Below, piece by piece: positions 34,334 through 41,468 of a DNA stretch of 41,468 nucleotides (position 1 is the stretch's first letter; the number at the start of each line of letters is the position of its first letter). A program made the translations under genes and the position numbers. The notes below the pieces were generated by a model. That model saw nothing but the letters and a program-made list of their open reading frames with translations, searched no databases and had not been told where the DNA came from. Location: positions 1 through 41,468 of the forward strand of contig PBJR01000012.1 in NCBI GenBank assembly GCA_002721175.1, given 5' to 3'. This DNA comes from Flavobacteriaceae bacterium (GTDB lineage Bacteria > Bacteroidota > Bacteroidia > Flavobacteriales > Flavobacteriaceae).

Positions 34334-35273
34334 CTGAAAAAACTGAAATCATAAAAACAGTGTAAAGTACAACAAGACCTAATCCCTCCTTGAAACCTAA
34401 TTTATTTTGTTTTTTAATTACGGCAAGAGGAAGTAAAATTGCTGTAAATACAAGCATCCAAATAATATCTCTGGACAAAATACTTAAATCCTCAACAATT
34501 ATATCATCAACTATTGCTGTGAGCCCAAGAACAGAACCTAAATTAAAAATATTTGAGCCAATTAAATTACCAATTGAAAGTGCATTTTCTTTTTTTATAA
34601 CAGCGATAATAGACGCCGAAAGCTCCGGAATGCTAGTTCCAAATGCAACCACTGAAACTGAAATTACTGCTTCGCTAACCCCAAATCTTTTCGCCAGGTC
34701 AACAGCACCTTCAACTAACCACTCAGCGCCATAATAAAGTAAACAACAACTAATCAGAAGCCATATTACAATCTTGGTATTTGAAGTAAGCAATAAACTT
34801 TCCAAGTTTTGGTCAAATGCTATAGTTGAATTTCCAAAATATTTTATCAAAAAAAATATAAATAAGATTAAAGCAAAAAATAGGATAAAACCTTCTTGCG
34901 AACTTAACCTATTATCGTTTACTAGAAAATAAAAGGTAAGCAGGGAGAAAAAAATCATAGATGGCCAATAAAATTTATAAAATAATTTATCAATGTGAAT
35001 TGTAGCAAAGATGGTAGTGATGCCCAAAACAAGTCCTAAATTGGCAATGTTTGAGCCTAAAACGTTATTAATTGCAATAGATGTAGCTCCCCTTAATGCA
35101 GCATTTAAACTCACCAATAGTTCAGGAAACGAAGTTGTAAAAGATACAACTGTCAATCCAATAATCATTTTAGATAATTTCAATCTAGAAGATAACGCTA
35201 CTGAAACGCGAACTAGATATTCACCTCCAATCAGTAAGAAAATAAAGCCGATTATTAAAAGTAGAATATCCAC
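34323..35273 (-). CDS. Calcium/sodium antiporter (CaCA family, YrbG-like)
   Basis: 316 residues with about ten membrane helices arranged as two inverted halves. Each half carries an alpha repeat: TTSFPELLVSLNAAL with NVLGSNIANLGLVLG in the first, GTSIPELSASIIAV with NLIGSNIFNLGSVLG in the second. The glutamate in each PEL is the ion-coordinating residue. In the inner membrane it would export calcium in exchange for sodium or protons. It overlaps the preceding lipoprotein gene tail to tail. No clear promoter box was found. Confidence 0.93.
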   Translation of the reverse strand: MDILLLIIGFIFLLIGGEYLVRVSVALSSRLKLSKMIIGLTVVSFTTSFPELLVSLNAALRGATSIAINNVLGSNIANLGLVLGITTIFATIHIDKLFYKFYWPSMIFFSLLTFYFLVNDNRLSSQEGFILFFALILFIFFLIKYFGNSTIAFDQNLESLLLTSNTKIVIWLLISCCLLYYGAEWLVEGAVDLAKRFGVSEAVISVSVVAFGTSIPELSASIIAVIKKENALSIGNLIGSNIFNLGSVLGLTAIVDDIIVEDLSILSRDIIWMLVFTAILLPLAVIKKQNKLGFKEGLGLVVLYTVFMISVFSVNY

Positions 35274-35352
35274 AACGATTTTTTTTAACTAATATAAACC
35301 AAGATTTAATAAAAAACTTAAATAATCAAAAAAGAAATTTTATTTTTAAGTT

Positions 35353-35502
35353 ATGAAATCAGTTTTTAAAATCCTTGCCAAACTAAATAAAATTATCCTT
35401 CCAAGTCTAACTAAAAAAAAAATAGATTTAACCAAAGTAAATAAATTTCATATTGCTATTTTAGGCTGGAAAGCATTTGTAACATTAAGATCATTAGATT
35501 AA
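35353..35502 (+). CDS. Small basic conserved-looking protein (49 residues)
   Basis: ATG at 35353, stop at 35500-35502. The product is basic and amphipathic, starting MKSVFKILAKLNKIILPSLT and ending AILGWKAFVTLRSLD. I recall very similar ~50-residue proteins in flavobacterial genomes (same FKILAK.NK..LPS opening and GW..FVT...LD ending), some labelled SsrA-binding protein, although it is far too short to be SmpB. It is alone between two minus-strand genes. No exact -7 box precedes it; TATTTTTA at 35341 differs by one base. Function unknown. Confidence 0.65.
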   Translation: MKSVFKILAKLNKIILPSLTKKKIDLTKVNKFHIAILGWKAFVTLRSLD

Positions 35503-35549
35503 ACATTAAGAAAAGAAAAATTAGAAATAGCTTTATAATTCTAGTCTAA

Positions 35550-37196
35550 TTAGATAGACTTTAAGATTTTAAAACTTTGTATTCTTTGTCTATTTCTAAT
35601 CGTAAGTATATATAATCCAACATTTAAACTTGAGAGTTTTAATCTAGTATGACCCTGAGATAAATTCAAATCACCTTTAAATATTATTTGGCCAAATTGA
35701 TTAGTTACTTCAAAATGATTATTAGTTTGTGGAAAAGTCCTTAACGATTTTATGTTAACAAAGTCTACAAAGGGATTAGGAAAAACAAGCCAATCTTTTA
35801 AAATATGATCAGCGGAAGATAAATTTTGATTTAGGCATGATTCGGGAACTATATATGATGGTTTCAAAAGATCCTGAATTTTAGAGTCCGTAAAACTAGC
35901 ATTGGTAATGTTTTCCATAAATGTATTGTTAATATTTTGATCACTGGCAGAAAGAAAATCTTGCATCAATGTACTTATTGCTTGTCTGTAATCAAACTGA
36001 ACTGTTTCAATTTGATAATTATTAGCAGATGAGGCTTCACTGAAGTCGACATTAACGCCAGAAATACCACTATTGACTGGCTTACCAAAAACAAATACAG
36101 GGGCAACCTCACCGTGGTCAGTACCAAGGCTTCCGTTTTCTTGTGCTTTTCGACCAAACTCAGAAATAGTAATACCAACAATATCATCTCCAATTGAATC
36201 GTGAGTAATGTCTCGCATAAATGCTTCAATAGCAGTAGAAACTTCATCCAATAAATCATAGTGCTTTCCTAAAATATCACCACTACCTTGAACTTGAGCG
36301 TTATGAGTGTCAAAACCTCCAATTCTTACCAGATAAACTTTTGTTTCAATACCGCCTCTAATTAGCCTAGCAACTGTTTTTAATTGATCAGCAAGATCAG
36401 TATCAGGATAATTAGAGCCTGAATAATTACTACCATTATTGAATGAACTTGATACCGCTTGTGCGTATGTGTTAGAAATAGCATCTGTATTAGTTATAAA
36501 TTCAAGCTCATTGCCATAATGAGAATTTGGATAATTTGTTGGATATTGACCAGAAAGACCACTTAAAACAGAATAAAAATTCTCTGAATCTTGTCCACTT
36601 AAATTCATTGCCAATCCATGCTCATTTTCTCCGTGAAAACCAAGTGAAGTGTTTCTTGAACCAATTTGAATACCCATGGGATAAACAGATGGTATTAAAT
36701 CTGAGTAATGATTTTCTATAAAACGACCTATCCAACCGCTTGACTGACCATTATTCCAATTATTGCCATCATTACCAGTATTATAAATATCAATAGAAGC
36801 AAAATGACTTTTATTAGCAGATGGATAACCAACTGATTGTATAACTCTAAGCTGATCTTTTTCAAAAAGATCATACATTCCAGAAAATGCAGGATGAAAG
36901 GCAATATCTTGATTGGTTCCTAGAAGAGAAGAATCAAGGTTACTGAGGGGTAAAGCTAGTGATGAAGGAACATGAACAGTTGGTCGCATATTTACATAAT
37001 CCGAATAAACATTTAATGGAATGACCGTATTCAAGCCGTCATTACCACCCTTGAGATCAATTAAAACAATTTTACGGTTTGAAAAATCACAATTAAAATT
37101 ATTATTCAAGAAGCGATAAGATGCATTTAGCTCTATGGGAAGGAGACCTGCTGCAGATGCAGTACTAGTTAATTTTACGAACTGTCTTCTTTTCAT
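35550..37196 (-). CDS. DUF1501 protein with Tat-like signal and T9SS sorting domain
   Basis: 548 residues. The N-terminus MKRRQFVKLTSTASAAG carries a twin-arginine RRxFVK motif. The DUF1501 domain (sulfatase/alkaline-phosphatase-like fold) shows VLIDLKGGNDGLNTVIPL near residue 45, RIGGFDTHNAQ, ISEFGRKAQENGSLGTDHG and FGKPVNSGISG. The last ~85 residues are a T9SS type A domain (FPNPFVDFVNIKS ... NVGLYILTIRN ... FKILKSI). Predicted to be moved across the inner membrane folded, by Tat, then across the outer membrane by T9SS. Its partner DUF1800 lies 9 bases upstream; the pair recurs across Bacteroidota and Planctomycetota, function unknown. Confidence 0.9.
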   Translation of the reverse strand: MKRRQFVKLTSTASAAGLLPIELNASYRFLNNNFNCDFSNRKIVLIDLKGGNDGLNTVIPLNVYSDYVNMRPTVHVPSSLALPLSNLDSSLLGTNQDIAFHPAFSGMYDLFEKDQLRVIQSVGYPSANKSHFASIDIYNTGNDGNNWNNGQSSGWIGRFIENHYSDLIPSVYPMGIQIGSRNTSLGFHGENEHGLAMNLSGQDSENFYSVLSGLSGQYPTNYPNSHYGNELEFITNTDAISNTYAQAVSSSFNNGSNYSGSNYPDTDLADQLKTVARLIRGGIETKVYLVRIGGFDTHNAQVQGSGDILGKHYDLLDEVSTAIEAFMRDITHDSIGDDIVGITISEFGRKAQENGSLGTDHGEVAPVFVFGKPVNSGISGVNVDFSEASSANNYQIETVQFDYRQAISTLMQDFLSASDQNINNTFMENITNASFTDSKIQDLLKPSYIVPESCLNQNLSSADHILKDWLVFPNPFVDFVNIKSLRTFPQTNNHFEVTNQFGQIIFKGDLNLSQGHTRLKLSSLNVGLYILTIRNRQRIQSFKILKSI

Positions 37197-37205
37197 AATT
37201 AAATT

Positions 37206-38915
37206 TTACATTAGCTGAAATTCAGCTGCATTAATAAGTTTAGTGAAAAGTTCATCTAAACGTGTTTTAACTTGAACATCATTACCAGTAGCCTGAAAGT
37301 CAGCCCATGCAGAGGCCCAGTATCCTGAATTATTATCGTCTAAAATTTCTCGAAAATAATTTATACGATTAGAATCTAAAGTCTCACAAAAAAATAGCTG
37401 CATGAGTTTTACAACAATGCCATATGAATCGAATGGATCCGATATATTGTTAGATATGTAACTAAGAGAGTTAAACTGCACTTTAATGTTTTGATAATAA
37501 TTATTTCCGTTATTATTTGTTAATAATCCAATAACCCTGTTTTGACCAGAAATAAATGATTCCATTGTCTTGTATCTAGCGACGATTGTATTTGAACTGA
37601 ACCAATTGCGATCAAAATCTGGAGCTTGATAGTCTCCAGGATAACCTGCGACTGTATCTGGTGAAAATATACTCATCCCAGTACCTGGAAAAAAACTGTC
37701 ATGACAAAACTTTCGATAAAAATGGAAAAAATCTAATTGATCCGTAGACCAAGTTGCTGGAGGATTTGCACTTGAAGCCTCCGGATTAGGAACTGAAATA
37801 TCAAGAAATGATACTATTTCAGTCAAAAACTGAACTGGAGATTTAATCATACCTCCAATTATTTCATCAGTGGAGTCTGAATTATCTTCATCGAAAAAAT
37901 GCTGAGATTTTAACAACGTTTGAGTAACTGTTAACAAATTGTAACCAGAATTAATAAATTGTTGGGACAAAGGAGTTATGATATCATTTTCAATATCTGG
38001 GGTCCATTCTCTTCTAACAAAAAATCTATATAATTTTCTGCAGTACGACTTTGCAGTTTCATCATTAGAAAATATCATCTCGACAAAATCACTCAACTCG
38101 TCAACAACACCAGCTTCGCTAGTACCGCCTTGAATTGTTTGATTACTAAATGCACTGCTGAATGTTTTTAATCCGGTGTCGTGTTGATTAATATTGACAT
38201 ATCCGCATGGTATACCGGTATCTTGATCAAAAGTGTCTCTATCAGCCTTAACCTTAATTCCAGAGAAAACTTTTGCTGCTTGCTGAATATCAAACTCAGT
38301 ATAATTAGTATAGTTACCTTCAGCAATTTGAGGTCCCTTTAAAATCGTGAAAAGCTCTAAAAATTCTCTCGCATAGTTTTCATTGGGATTATTTTTGTTA
38401 TTAGTAGTGTTATCAAGATATTGAAGCATTGCATTGTCGAAAGTAATCTTTTTTGCCAAGTCTTTTACGCTACCATATGCATAAAAATCTAAGAGCTGCA
38501 AGTAGTCATAAAAGTATGCGGATTTCCCAGCTCCACCGTCTTTTGAAACAGTAAAACAAGTATGTAAAAACCAAATAAGCTTGTGCTTTAAAGTGTTTTG
38601 TTTTAGCATGTTATACCACCACCAGCCAGAAATAATCAACCGCTTTTTATTTTGACCATATGGGTATGAGGAGGGTGGATTTCCACTATGTATCCAGAAG
38701 CCATCATTAGAACCATCCTGTGTATTGGTTGTTGTATCATAAGGGTCAAGCCAAAAGTTTGTAGGTTGCACAGATAACTCGTTGATTGCCTGAGACGGTG
38801 TTAAATTTGCGAAATAATTTAATGTTGACTTTGAATAGTGAAAACATGCACGCCTTAGCAAATGTTTTGCTTTGCGAGTTCCAAGGACTGCAGTGGACTC
38901 ATTTAAAGAGGGCAT
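37206..38915 (-). CDS. DUF1800 domain protein
   Basis: 569 residues from the ATG at 38915. The DUF1800 family is recognised by RKAKHLLRRACFHYSKS near the N-terminus, NYAREFLELFTI in the middle, and FVRREWTPDIENDI later. Start choice: a longer frame reaches 39011 and would add a membrane-like segment, but a full-consensus promoter (38940-38968) lies inside that extension, and MPSLNESTAVLGTRKAKHLLRR is the typical family N-terminus. With this start there is no signal peptide. The next gene, DUF1501, follows after 9 bases, so the two are made together. Catalytic role unknown; the family is functionally uncharacterised. Confidence 0.88.
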   Translation of the reverse strand: MPSLNESTAVLGTRKAKHLLRRACFHYSKSTLNYFANLTPSQAINELSVQPTNFWLDPYDTTTNTQDGSNDGFWIHSGNPPSSYPYGQNKKRLIISGWWWYNMLKQNTLKHKLIWFLHTCFTVSKDGGAGKSAYFYDYLQLLDFYAYGSVKDLAKKITFDNAMLQYLDNTTNNKNNPNENYAREFLELFTILKGPQIAEGNYTNYTEFDIQQAAKVFSGIKVKADRDTFDQDTGIPCGYVNINQHDTGLKTFSSAFSNQTIQGGTSEAGVVDELSDFVEMIFSNDETAKSYCRKLYRFFVRREWTPDIENDIITPLSQQFINSGYNLLTVTQTLLKSQHFFDEDNSDSTDEIIGGMIKSPVQFLTEIVSFLDISVPNPEASSANPPATWSTDQLDFFHFYRKFCHDSFFPGTGMSIFSPDTVAGYPGDYQAPDFDRNWFSSNTIVARYKTMESFISGQNRVIGLLTNNNGNNYYQNIKVQFNSLSYISNNISDPFDSYGIVVKLMQLFFCETLDSNRINYFREILDDNNSGYWASAWADFQATGNDVQVKTRLDELFTKLINAAEFQLM

Positions 38916-38939
38916 AAAATTTTGTTTTCTGTATCTTAT

Positions 38940-38968
38940 CAAAGATAATAAAAATATACCACCCCCAA
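38940..38968 (-). promoter_or_regulatory. Full-consensus promoter of the DUF1800-DUF1501 operon
   Basis: On the minus strand TTG (38968-38966), an 18-base spacer, then TATCTTTG (38947-38940): both elements fit TTG-N17..23-TAnnTTTG. Transcription would begin near 38933, about 18 bases before the ATG at 38915. Confidence 0.75.
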
Positions 38969-39126
38969 TAATAGCATAATACCCAATGCTTCTAATTGTG
39001 GTTATGGTCAAACTGATAAAAAAACTTATAAATCATTTGATAAACCAATCAATTCATCAAAATCAAACAAGATATGTTTTTTCAAAACTGAATCGCAAAA
39101 TATTTTTTATCCTTGAAGATAATTCG

Positions 39127-39200
39127 TGACTGCGACAGGAGTCGAACCTACAACCGCTGGAGCCGAAATCCAGTGCTCTATCCAATTGAGCTACGCAGCC
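39127..39200 (-). tRNA. tRNA-Arg (anticodon TCG)
   Basis: 74 bases on the minus strand. Acceptor stem GGCTGCG pairs with CGCAGTC (one G-U pair), discriminator A at 39127, D-arm TAGCTCAATTGGATAGAGCA. The anticodon arm CTGGA-TTTCGGC-TCCAG gives anticodon TCG (reads CGA). The T-arm is TGTAGGTTCGACTCCTGTC. CCA is not encoded. It lies 7 bases after the yqeY-like stop on the same strand and lacks an obvious promoter box of its own, so it is probably processed from that mRNA. Confidence 0.95.
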
Positions 39201-39207
39201 TTTATAA

Positions 39208-39660
39208 CTAATTATTTAATTGTTTTTTTACAAAGAAAGAAATAGTTTTACCGTCACTTTTCCCAGACAACTTTTTAGTCACAAAGCCCATTACTTTTCC
39301 CATATCTTTCATCCCATCGGCTTTTAAATCACTAATAGCATCAATAACAAACTTTTCAACTTCTGTATCGCTCATCATTTCAGGGAGAAATTGACTAATA
39401 ATTTGCGCTTCCTCAAGCTCAGGAGTTGCCAAGTCAGATCGATTCTGCTTAGAAAATATTTCAGCACTGTCGCGGCGTTGTTTAATAAGCTTTTGTAATA
39501 ATTTTACCTCTTCAATCTCAGAAAGGTTTTCTTTAGAGCCACTTTGTGTTTTTGCTAGTAAAATTGCAGACTTCACAGATCTCAAGGCAGTTAAAGCTGT
39601 TGAATCTTTTAACTTCATTGCGCTTTTCAATGCAATCATAACTCTGTCCTGTAGGTTCAT
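39208..39660 (-). CDS. GatB/YqeY domain protein
   Basis: 150 residues, a free-standing GatB/YqeY-type helical domain: DRVMIALKSAMKLKDSTALT, LRSVKSAILLAKTQSG, KQRRDSAEIFSKQNR and MGKVMGFVTKKLSGKSDGK. The domain is the tRNA-binding tail of the amidotransferase subunit GatB; the stand-alone form has no firmly known role. In flavobacteria it usually sits directly downstream of ftsZ; here a secreted-protein gene on the opposite strand lies between them. tRNA-Arg follows by 7 bases. Confidence 0.93.
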   Translation of the reverse strand: MNLQDRVMIALKSAMKLKDSTALTALRSVKSAILLAKTQSGSKENLSEIEEVKLLQKLIKQRRDSAEIFSKQNRSDLATPELEEAQIISQFLPEMMSDTEVEKFVIDAISDLKADGMKDMGKVMGFVTKKLSGKSDGKTISFFVKKQLNN

Positions 39661-39789
39661 ATTTATAAAAATTTGTTTTGCAATTTAAAAAACTATCTTC
39701 AAACTTTTATAAAAATCTTTTATTTAAGTTAAAATTTTGTTTCAAAGGAAAAACGTAACTAAATTGTAATATAATTAATATATAAGCTT

Positions 39790-41001
39790 ATGAAAAAAAT
39801 TTCACTAACTCTTTTTACTTTTTTATTATTCTTCGCTGAAATAAACTCGCAAGAGGTCCTAAACGAAACTTTTGATAGTGATTTATCTCTTCCCTCAGGT
39901 TGGACAAACGAGTCTTCTGGCGTTGCTCAGTCAGAGCTTTGGACTTTTACAAATGACCCTGACTTTCTGTGGCTATTTACAGCTGGTAATGGCTTTATGG
40001 AGCAATATGCTGGTGGATCTGGAAATAATGCTCTGTTTGACAGCAACAGTTATGCTGGTGCTGAAATGGTTGATTCATCATTAACAAGCCCTGTCTTTGA
40101 TTGTTCAAATTTAACAGAAATAAAGTTGTCTTATGGGTATTTTATTTTGATTTCTGCAATTGGCTATAATGGATCTGGATTTGTCGAGGTCTTCGACGGA
40201 AACACATGGATAACTGTTGCAGAGTACTCAGAAGCTACTGTAGCTGTAGATGCCAATGGTTATTATTGGGATTATGGAGAAGCGCTCATAGATGTTACTG
40301 AGCAGCTCGCAGGTGTCTCTAATGCACAAGTTAGATTTAGATTCAGTGAGGCAACTGCACAAGCTTGGGGATGGAAAATTGATAACGTTATATTACAACA
40401 ACCTCAAGGGAACCCTCCCGAAACTGTCTTAGAAATGATCCCAGTTGATGGTGCAATTGACGTTGAAATAATGCTGAGCGAAAATAATACAAAAATGATT
40501 GATTTTAATTTTACTCCCTCAAATGATGGAGATGCAGCAACATCATTTGACTTTTGGTTTGGTACATCCGCTACAACAGTCAGTGAAGCTGTTGCAGGTG
40601 TATTACCAGATGTAGATATTATTTGGGGAACTACAGCTCAAGAGGGGTGGCAACCAAATACTACATATTATTGGGCCATAGAAGCAAATAACGTCGCAGG
40701 GTCCACTCTTTCCAATATACAAAGTTTCACAACGGGTGCTAATGATCCATTGAGCGTGAGCGATACACAATTAAAAAACTTTAAAGTTTATCCAAACCCA
40801 GTCAAAGACATTTTGTTCATCGAAGGAAATACTCCAATTGAACAAGTTGAAATTATAAATCAGATTGGTCAAAATATATTGGAAATAAAAAATTCTGCTA
40901 CAAATGGTGAGCTAGATTTAACTAAACTCAGCGCTGGAATATACTTTATTAAGCTAACGTCTGATTCAAAAACAGAAATTCACCAAATTATAAAGAAATA
41001 A
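39790..41001 (+). CDS. Secreted choice-of-anchor-J-like protein with T9SS type A sorting domain
   Basis: 403 residues. Sec signal peptide 1-20 (MKKISLTLFTFLLFFAEINS). Residues ~22-205 form a MAM/choice-of-anchor J jelly-roll domain, recognised by NETFDSDLSLPSGWTN, SSLTSPVFDCSNLTEIKLSY and AWGWKIDNVIL. Residues ~210-315 are fibronectin type III-like (VLEMIPVDGAIDVEI ... NTTYYWAIEANN). The T9SS sorting domain starts ~330: VYPNPVKDILFIEG ... AGIYFIKLTSDS ... HQIIKK. No catalytic residues recognised; probably a carbohydrate- or surface-binding protein. It is on the plus strand between yqeY and ftsZ and ends in a strong terminator. Confidence 0.88.
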   Translation: MKKISLTLFTFLLFFAEINSQEVLNETFDSDLSLPSGWTNESSGVAQSELWTFTNDPDFLWLFTAGNGFMEQYAGGSGNNALFDSNSYAGAEMVDSSLTSPVFDCSNLTEIKLSYGYFILISAIGYNGSGFVEVFDGNTWITVAEYSEATVAVDANGYYWDYGEALIDVTEQLAGVSNAQVRFRFSEATAQAWGWKIDNVILQQPQGNPPETVLEMIPVDGAIDVEIMLSENNTKMIDFNFTPSNDGDAATSFDFWFGTSATTVSEAVAGVLPDVDIIWGTTAQEGWQPNTTYYWAIEANNVAGSTLSNIQSFTTGANDPLSVSDTQLKNFKVYPNPVKDILFIEGNTPIEQVEIINQIGQNILEIKNSATNGELDLTKLSAGIYFIKLTSDSKTEIHQIIKK

Positions 41002-41018
41002 TTTTACTTTAACTCATT

Positions 41019-41050
41019 AAAAGGACCTAAAGTTTTAGGTCCTTTTTTTT
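41019..41050 (+). terminator. Strong terminator between the cargo gene and ftsZ
   Basis: An almost perfect 13-bp stem, AAAAGGACCTAAA paired with TTTAGGTCCTTTT around a 2-base loop, ends in eight T. It lies 18 bases after the cargo stop and 9 bases past the convergent ftsZ stop. On the minus strand it has a four-T end, so it may serve both genes. Confidence 0.85.
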
Positions 41051-41058
41051 CACTTTGC

Positions 41059-41468
41059 CTAATCTACGTTATCGTGCAAAAATGAATTATTTGATCGTAC
41101 TTGATCTTCCTCATTCTCATCTGAAGAAATTGAAGTTCTTGATATATTTGTCTCAGATTCTAAACCAGAATCAGTTAATTCAACTCCTTGCCGTTTATAT
41201 GCGGGTTCTTTTTCGTAATCGTCTATTTTTGTAATATTAAACTTATAATTAAATGCTTTCATTTTTTTTCTGCGCTCATCAGCTCGATCTCTTAACGTTT
41301 TAGAAATTGGGTTGTCAAATGGATTGGCAGAAACCTCAGGCTCTGAGGAAACTTTACTTTCCCTAATTTTAATTTTAGTTAACACCATATCTTGTTCTAA
41401 ATCATCTTCAGGTTCAATTTCATCAAAAACAGCGGGTGAATCCATAACAAATTCCTGATCAGTCTCTT
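41059..41468 (-). CDS. ftsZ: Cell division protein FtsZ, C-terminal part (truncated by window edge)
   Basis: The frame is open to the right edge, so the 5' part (the GTPase domain) lies outside. What is present is the C-terminal linker and tail: an acidic linker (FDEIEPEDDLEQD), the block ISKTLRDRADERRKKMKAF, NYKFN, DDYEKEPAYKRQGVEL, and the terminal peptide SNNSFLHDNVD, which is the conserved flavobacterial FtsZ C-terminus that binds FtsA and other partners. FtsZ forms the division ring. Identification rests on recognising this tail and the adjacent yqeY gene, since the GTPase signature is not in view. Confidence 0.85.
   Translation of the reverse strand, partial: ETDQEFVMDSPAVFDEIEPEDDLEQDMVLTKIKIRESKVSSEPEVSANPFDNPISKTLRDRADERRKKMKAFNYKFNITKIDDYEKEPAYKRQGVELTDSGLESETNISRTSISSDENEEDQVRSNNSFLHDNVD

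Noticed and set aside
35543-35560. Hairpin AGTCTA...TAGACT over the DUF1501 stop as a terminator
   Set aside because: Only 6 bp and no T run on the minus strand.
39004-39129. 41-codon plus-strand frame upstream of tRNA-Arg
   Set aside because: AT-rich, no recognisable motif or promoter, and it ends inside the antisense of the tRNA gene.
39127-39200. tRNA-Arg as an integration site for a mobile island carrying DUF1800/DUF1501
   Set aside because: No integrase, no direct repeat of the tRNA 3' end seen further along, and the flanking genes are ordinary.
1-41468. CRISPR arrays, insertion sequences or prophage genes
   Set aside because: No regularly spaced repeats, transposase, integrase or phage structural motifs were seen on either strand.

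Overview
The window is about 41.5 kb of AT-rich bacterial DNA from a member of the Bacteroidota, almost certainly a flavobacterium (Flavobacteriaceae-like). Four lines of evidence point there. Four secreted proteins end in type IX secretion system (T9SS) type A sorting domains. DnaE carries a fused N-terminal proofreading exonuclease. Several families are typical of the group (DUF4271 next to hemD, DUF4296, an FtsZ tail ending SFLHDNVD). Many genes are preceded by the Bacteroidota -7 promoter box TAnnTTTG instead of a sigma70 -10 box. The genome looks compact: intergenic gaps are short, several convergent genes overlap at their 3' ends, and GTG/TTG starts are common. No phage, insertion sequence, integron or CRISPR array was seen, and no gene-free stretch exceeds 300 bases.

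Layout. 2-6608 (+): a left-truncated M1 metallopeptidase, a histidine-phosphatase lipoprotein and a 1570-residue secreted protein whose core resembles a dikinase phosphohistidine domain plus ATP-grasp domain, followed by adhesin-like modules and a T9SS tail. 6718-8181 (+): photolyase/cryptochrome. 8183-14211 (-): tRNA-Asp with its own promoter and terminator, DUF58, trxA and dnaE. 14346-14819 (-): a small lipoprotein. 14961-18107 (+): rpsP-rimM, then a glutaryl-CoA-dehydrogenase-like enzyme overlapping an SGNH-hydrolase lipoprotein. 18104-23717 (-): PhoB/PhoR-like regulator and kinase, trmB, an alkyltransferase-like protein, mrp, nfu, ferredoxin reductase and ferredoxin, i.e. an iron-sulfur/redox neighbourhood. 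23918-27054 (+): a lamin-tail T9SS cargo and a LuxE-like acyl-adenylate protein. 27057-31922: tyrS (-), an NAD-dependent epimerase (+), then the minus-strand run glycosyltransferase, pyrC and DUF4296. 31997-34333 (+): DUF4271, hemD, a lipoprotein. 34323-39200: a Ca/Na antiporter (-), a 49-residue small protein (+), a DUF1501/DUF1800 pair (-) and tRNA-Arg (-). 39208-41468: GatB/YqeY protein (-), a T9SS cargo (+) and the 3' end of ftsZ (-).

Most of the window is housekeeping: replication, ribosome maturation, tRNA charging and modification, pyrimidine and heme synthesis, Fe-S assembly, cell division. The accessory part is mainly cell-surface. The best candidate for something undescribed is at 1350-6608: a SixA-like histidine phosphatase lipoprotein immediately upstream of a secreted protein carrying a phosphohistidine-domain-like and ATP-grasp-like core. 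That pairing suggests an extracytoplasmic phosphohistidine system, but this is inference. The DUF1501/DUF1800 pair, in which a Tat-like signal and a T9SS tail occur on one protein, is the second candidate.
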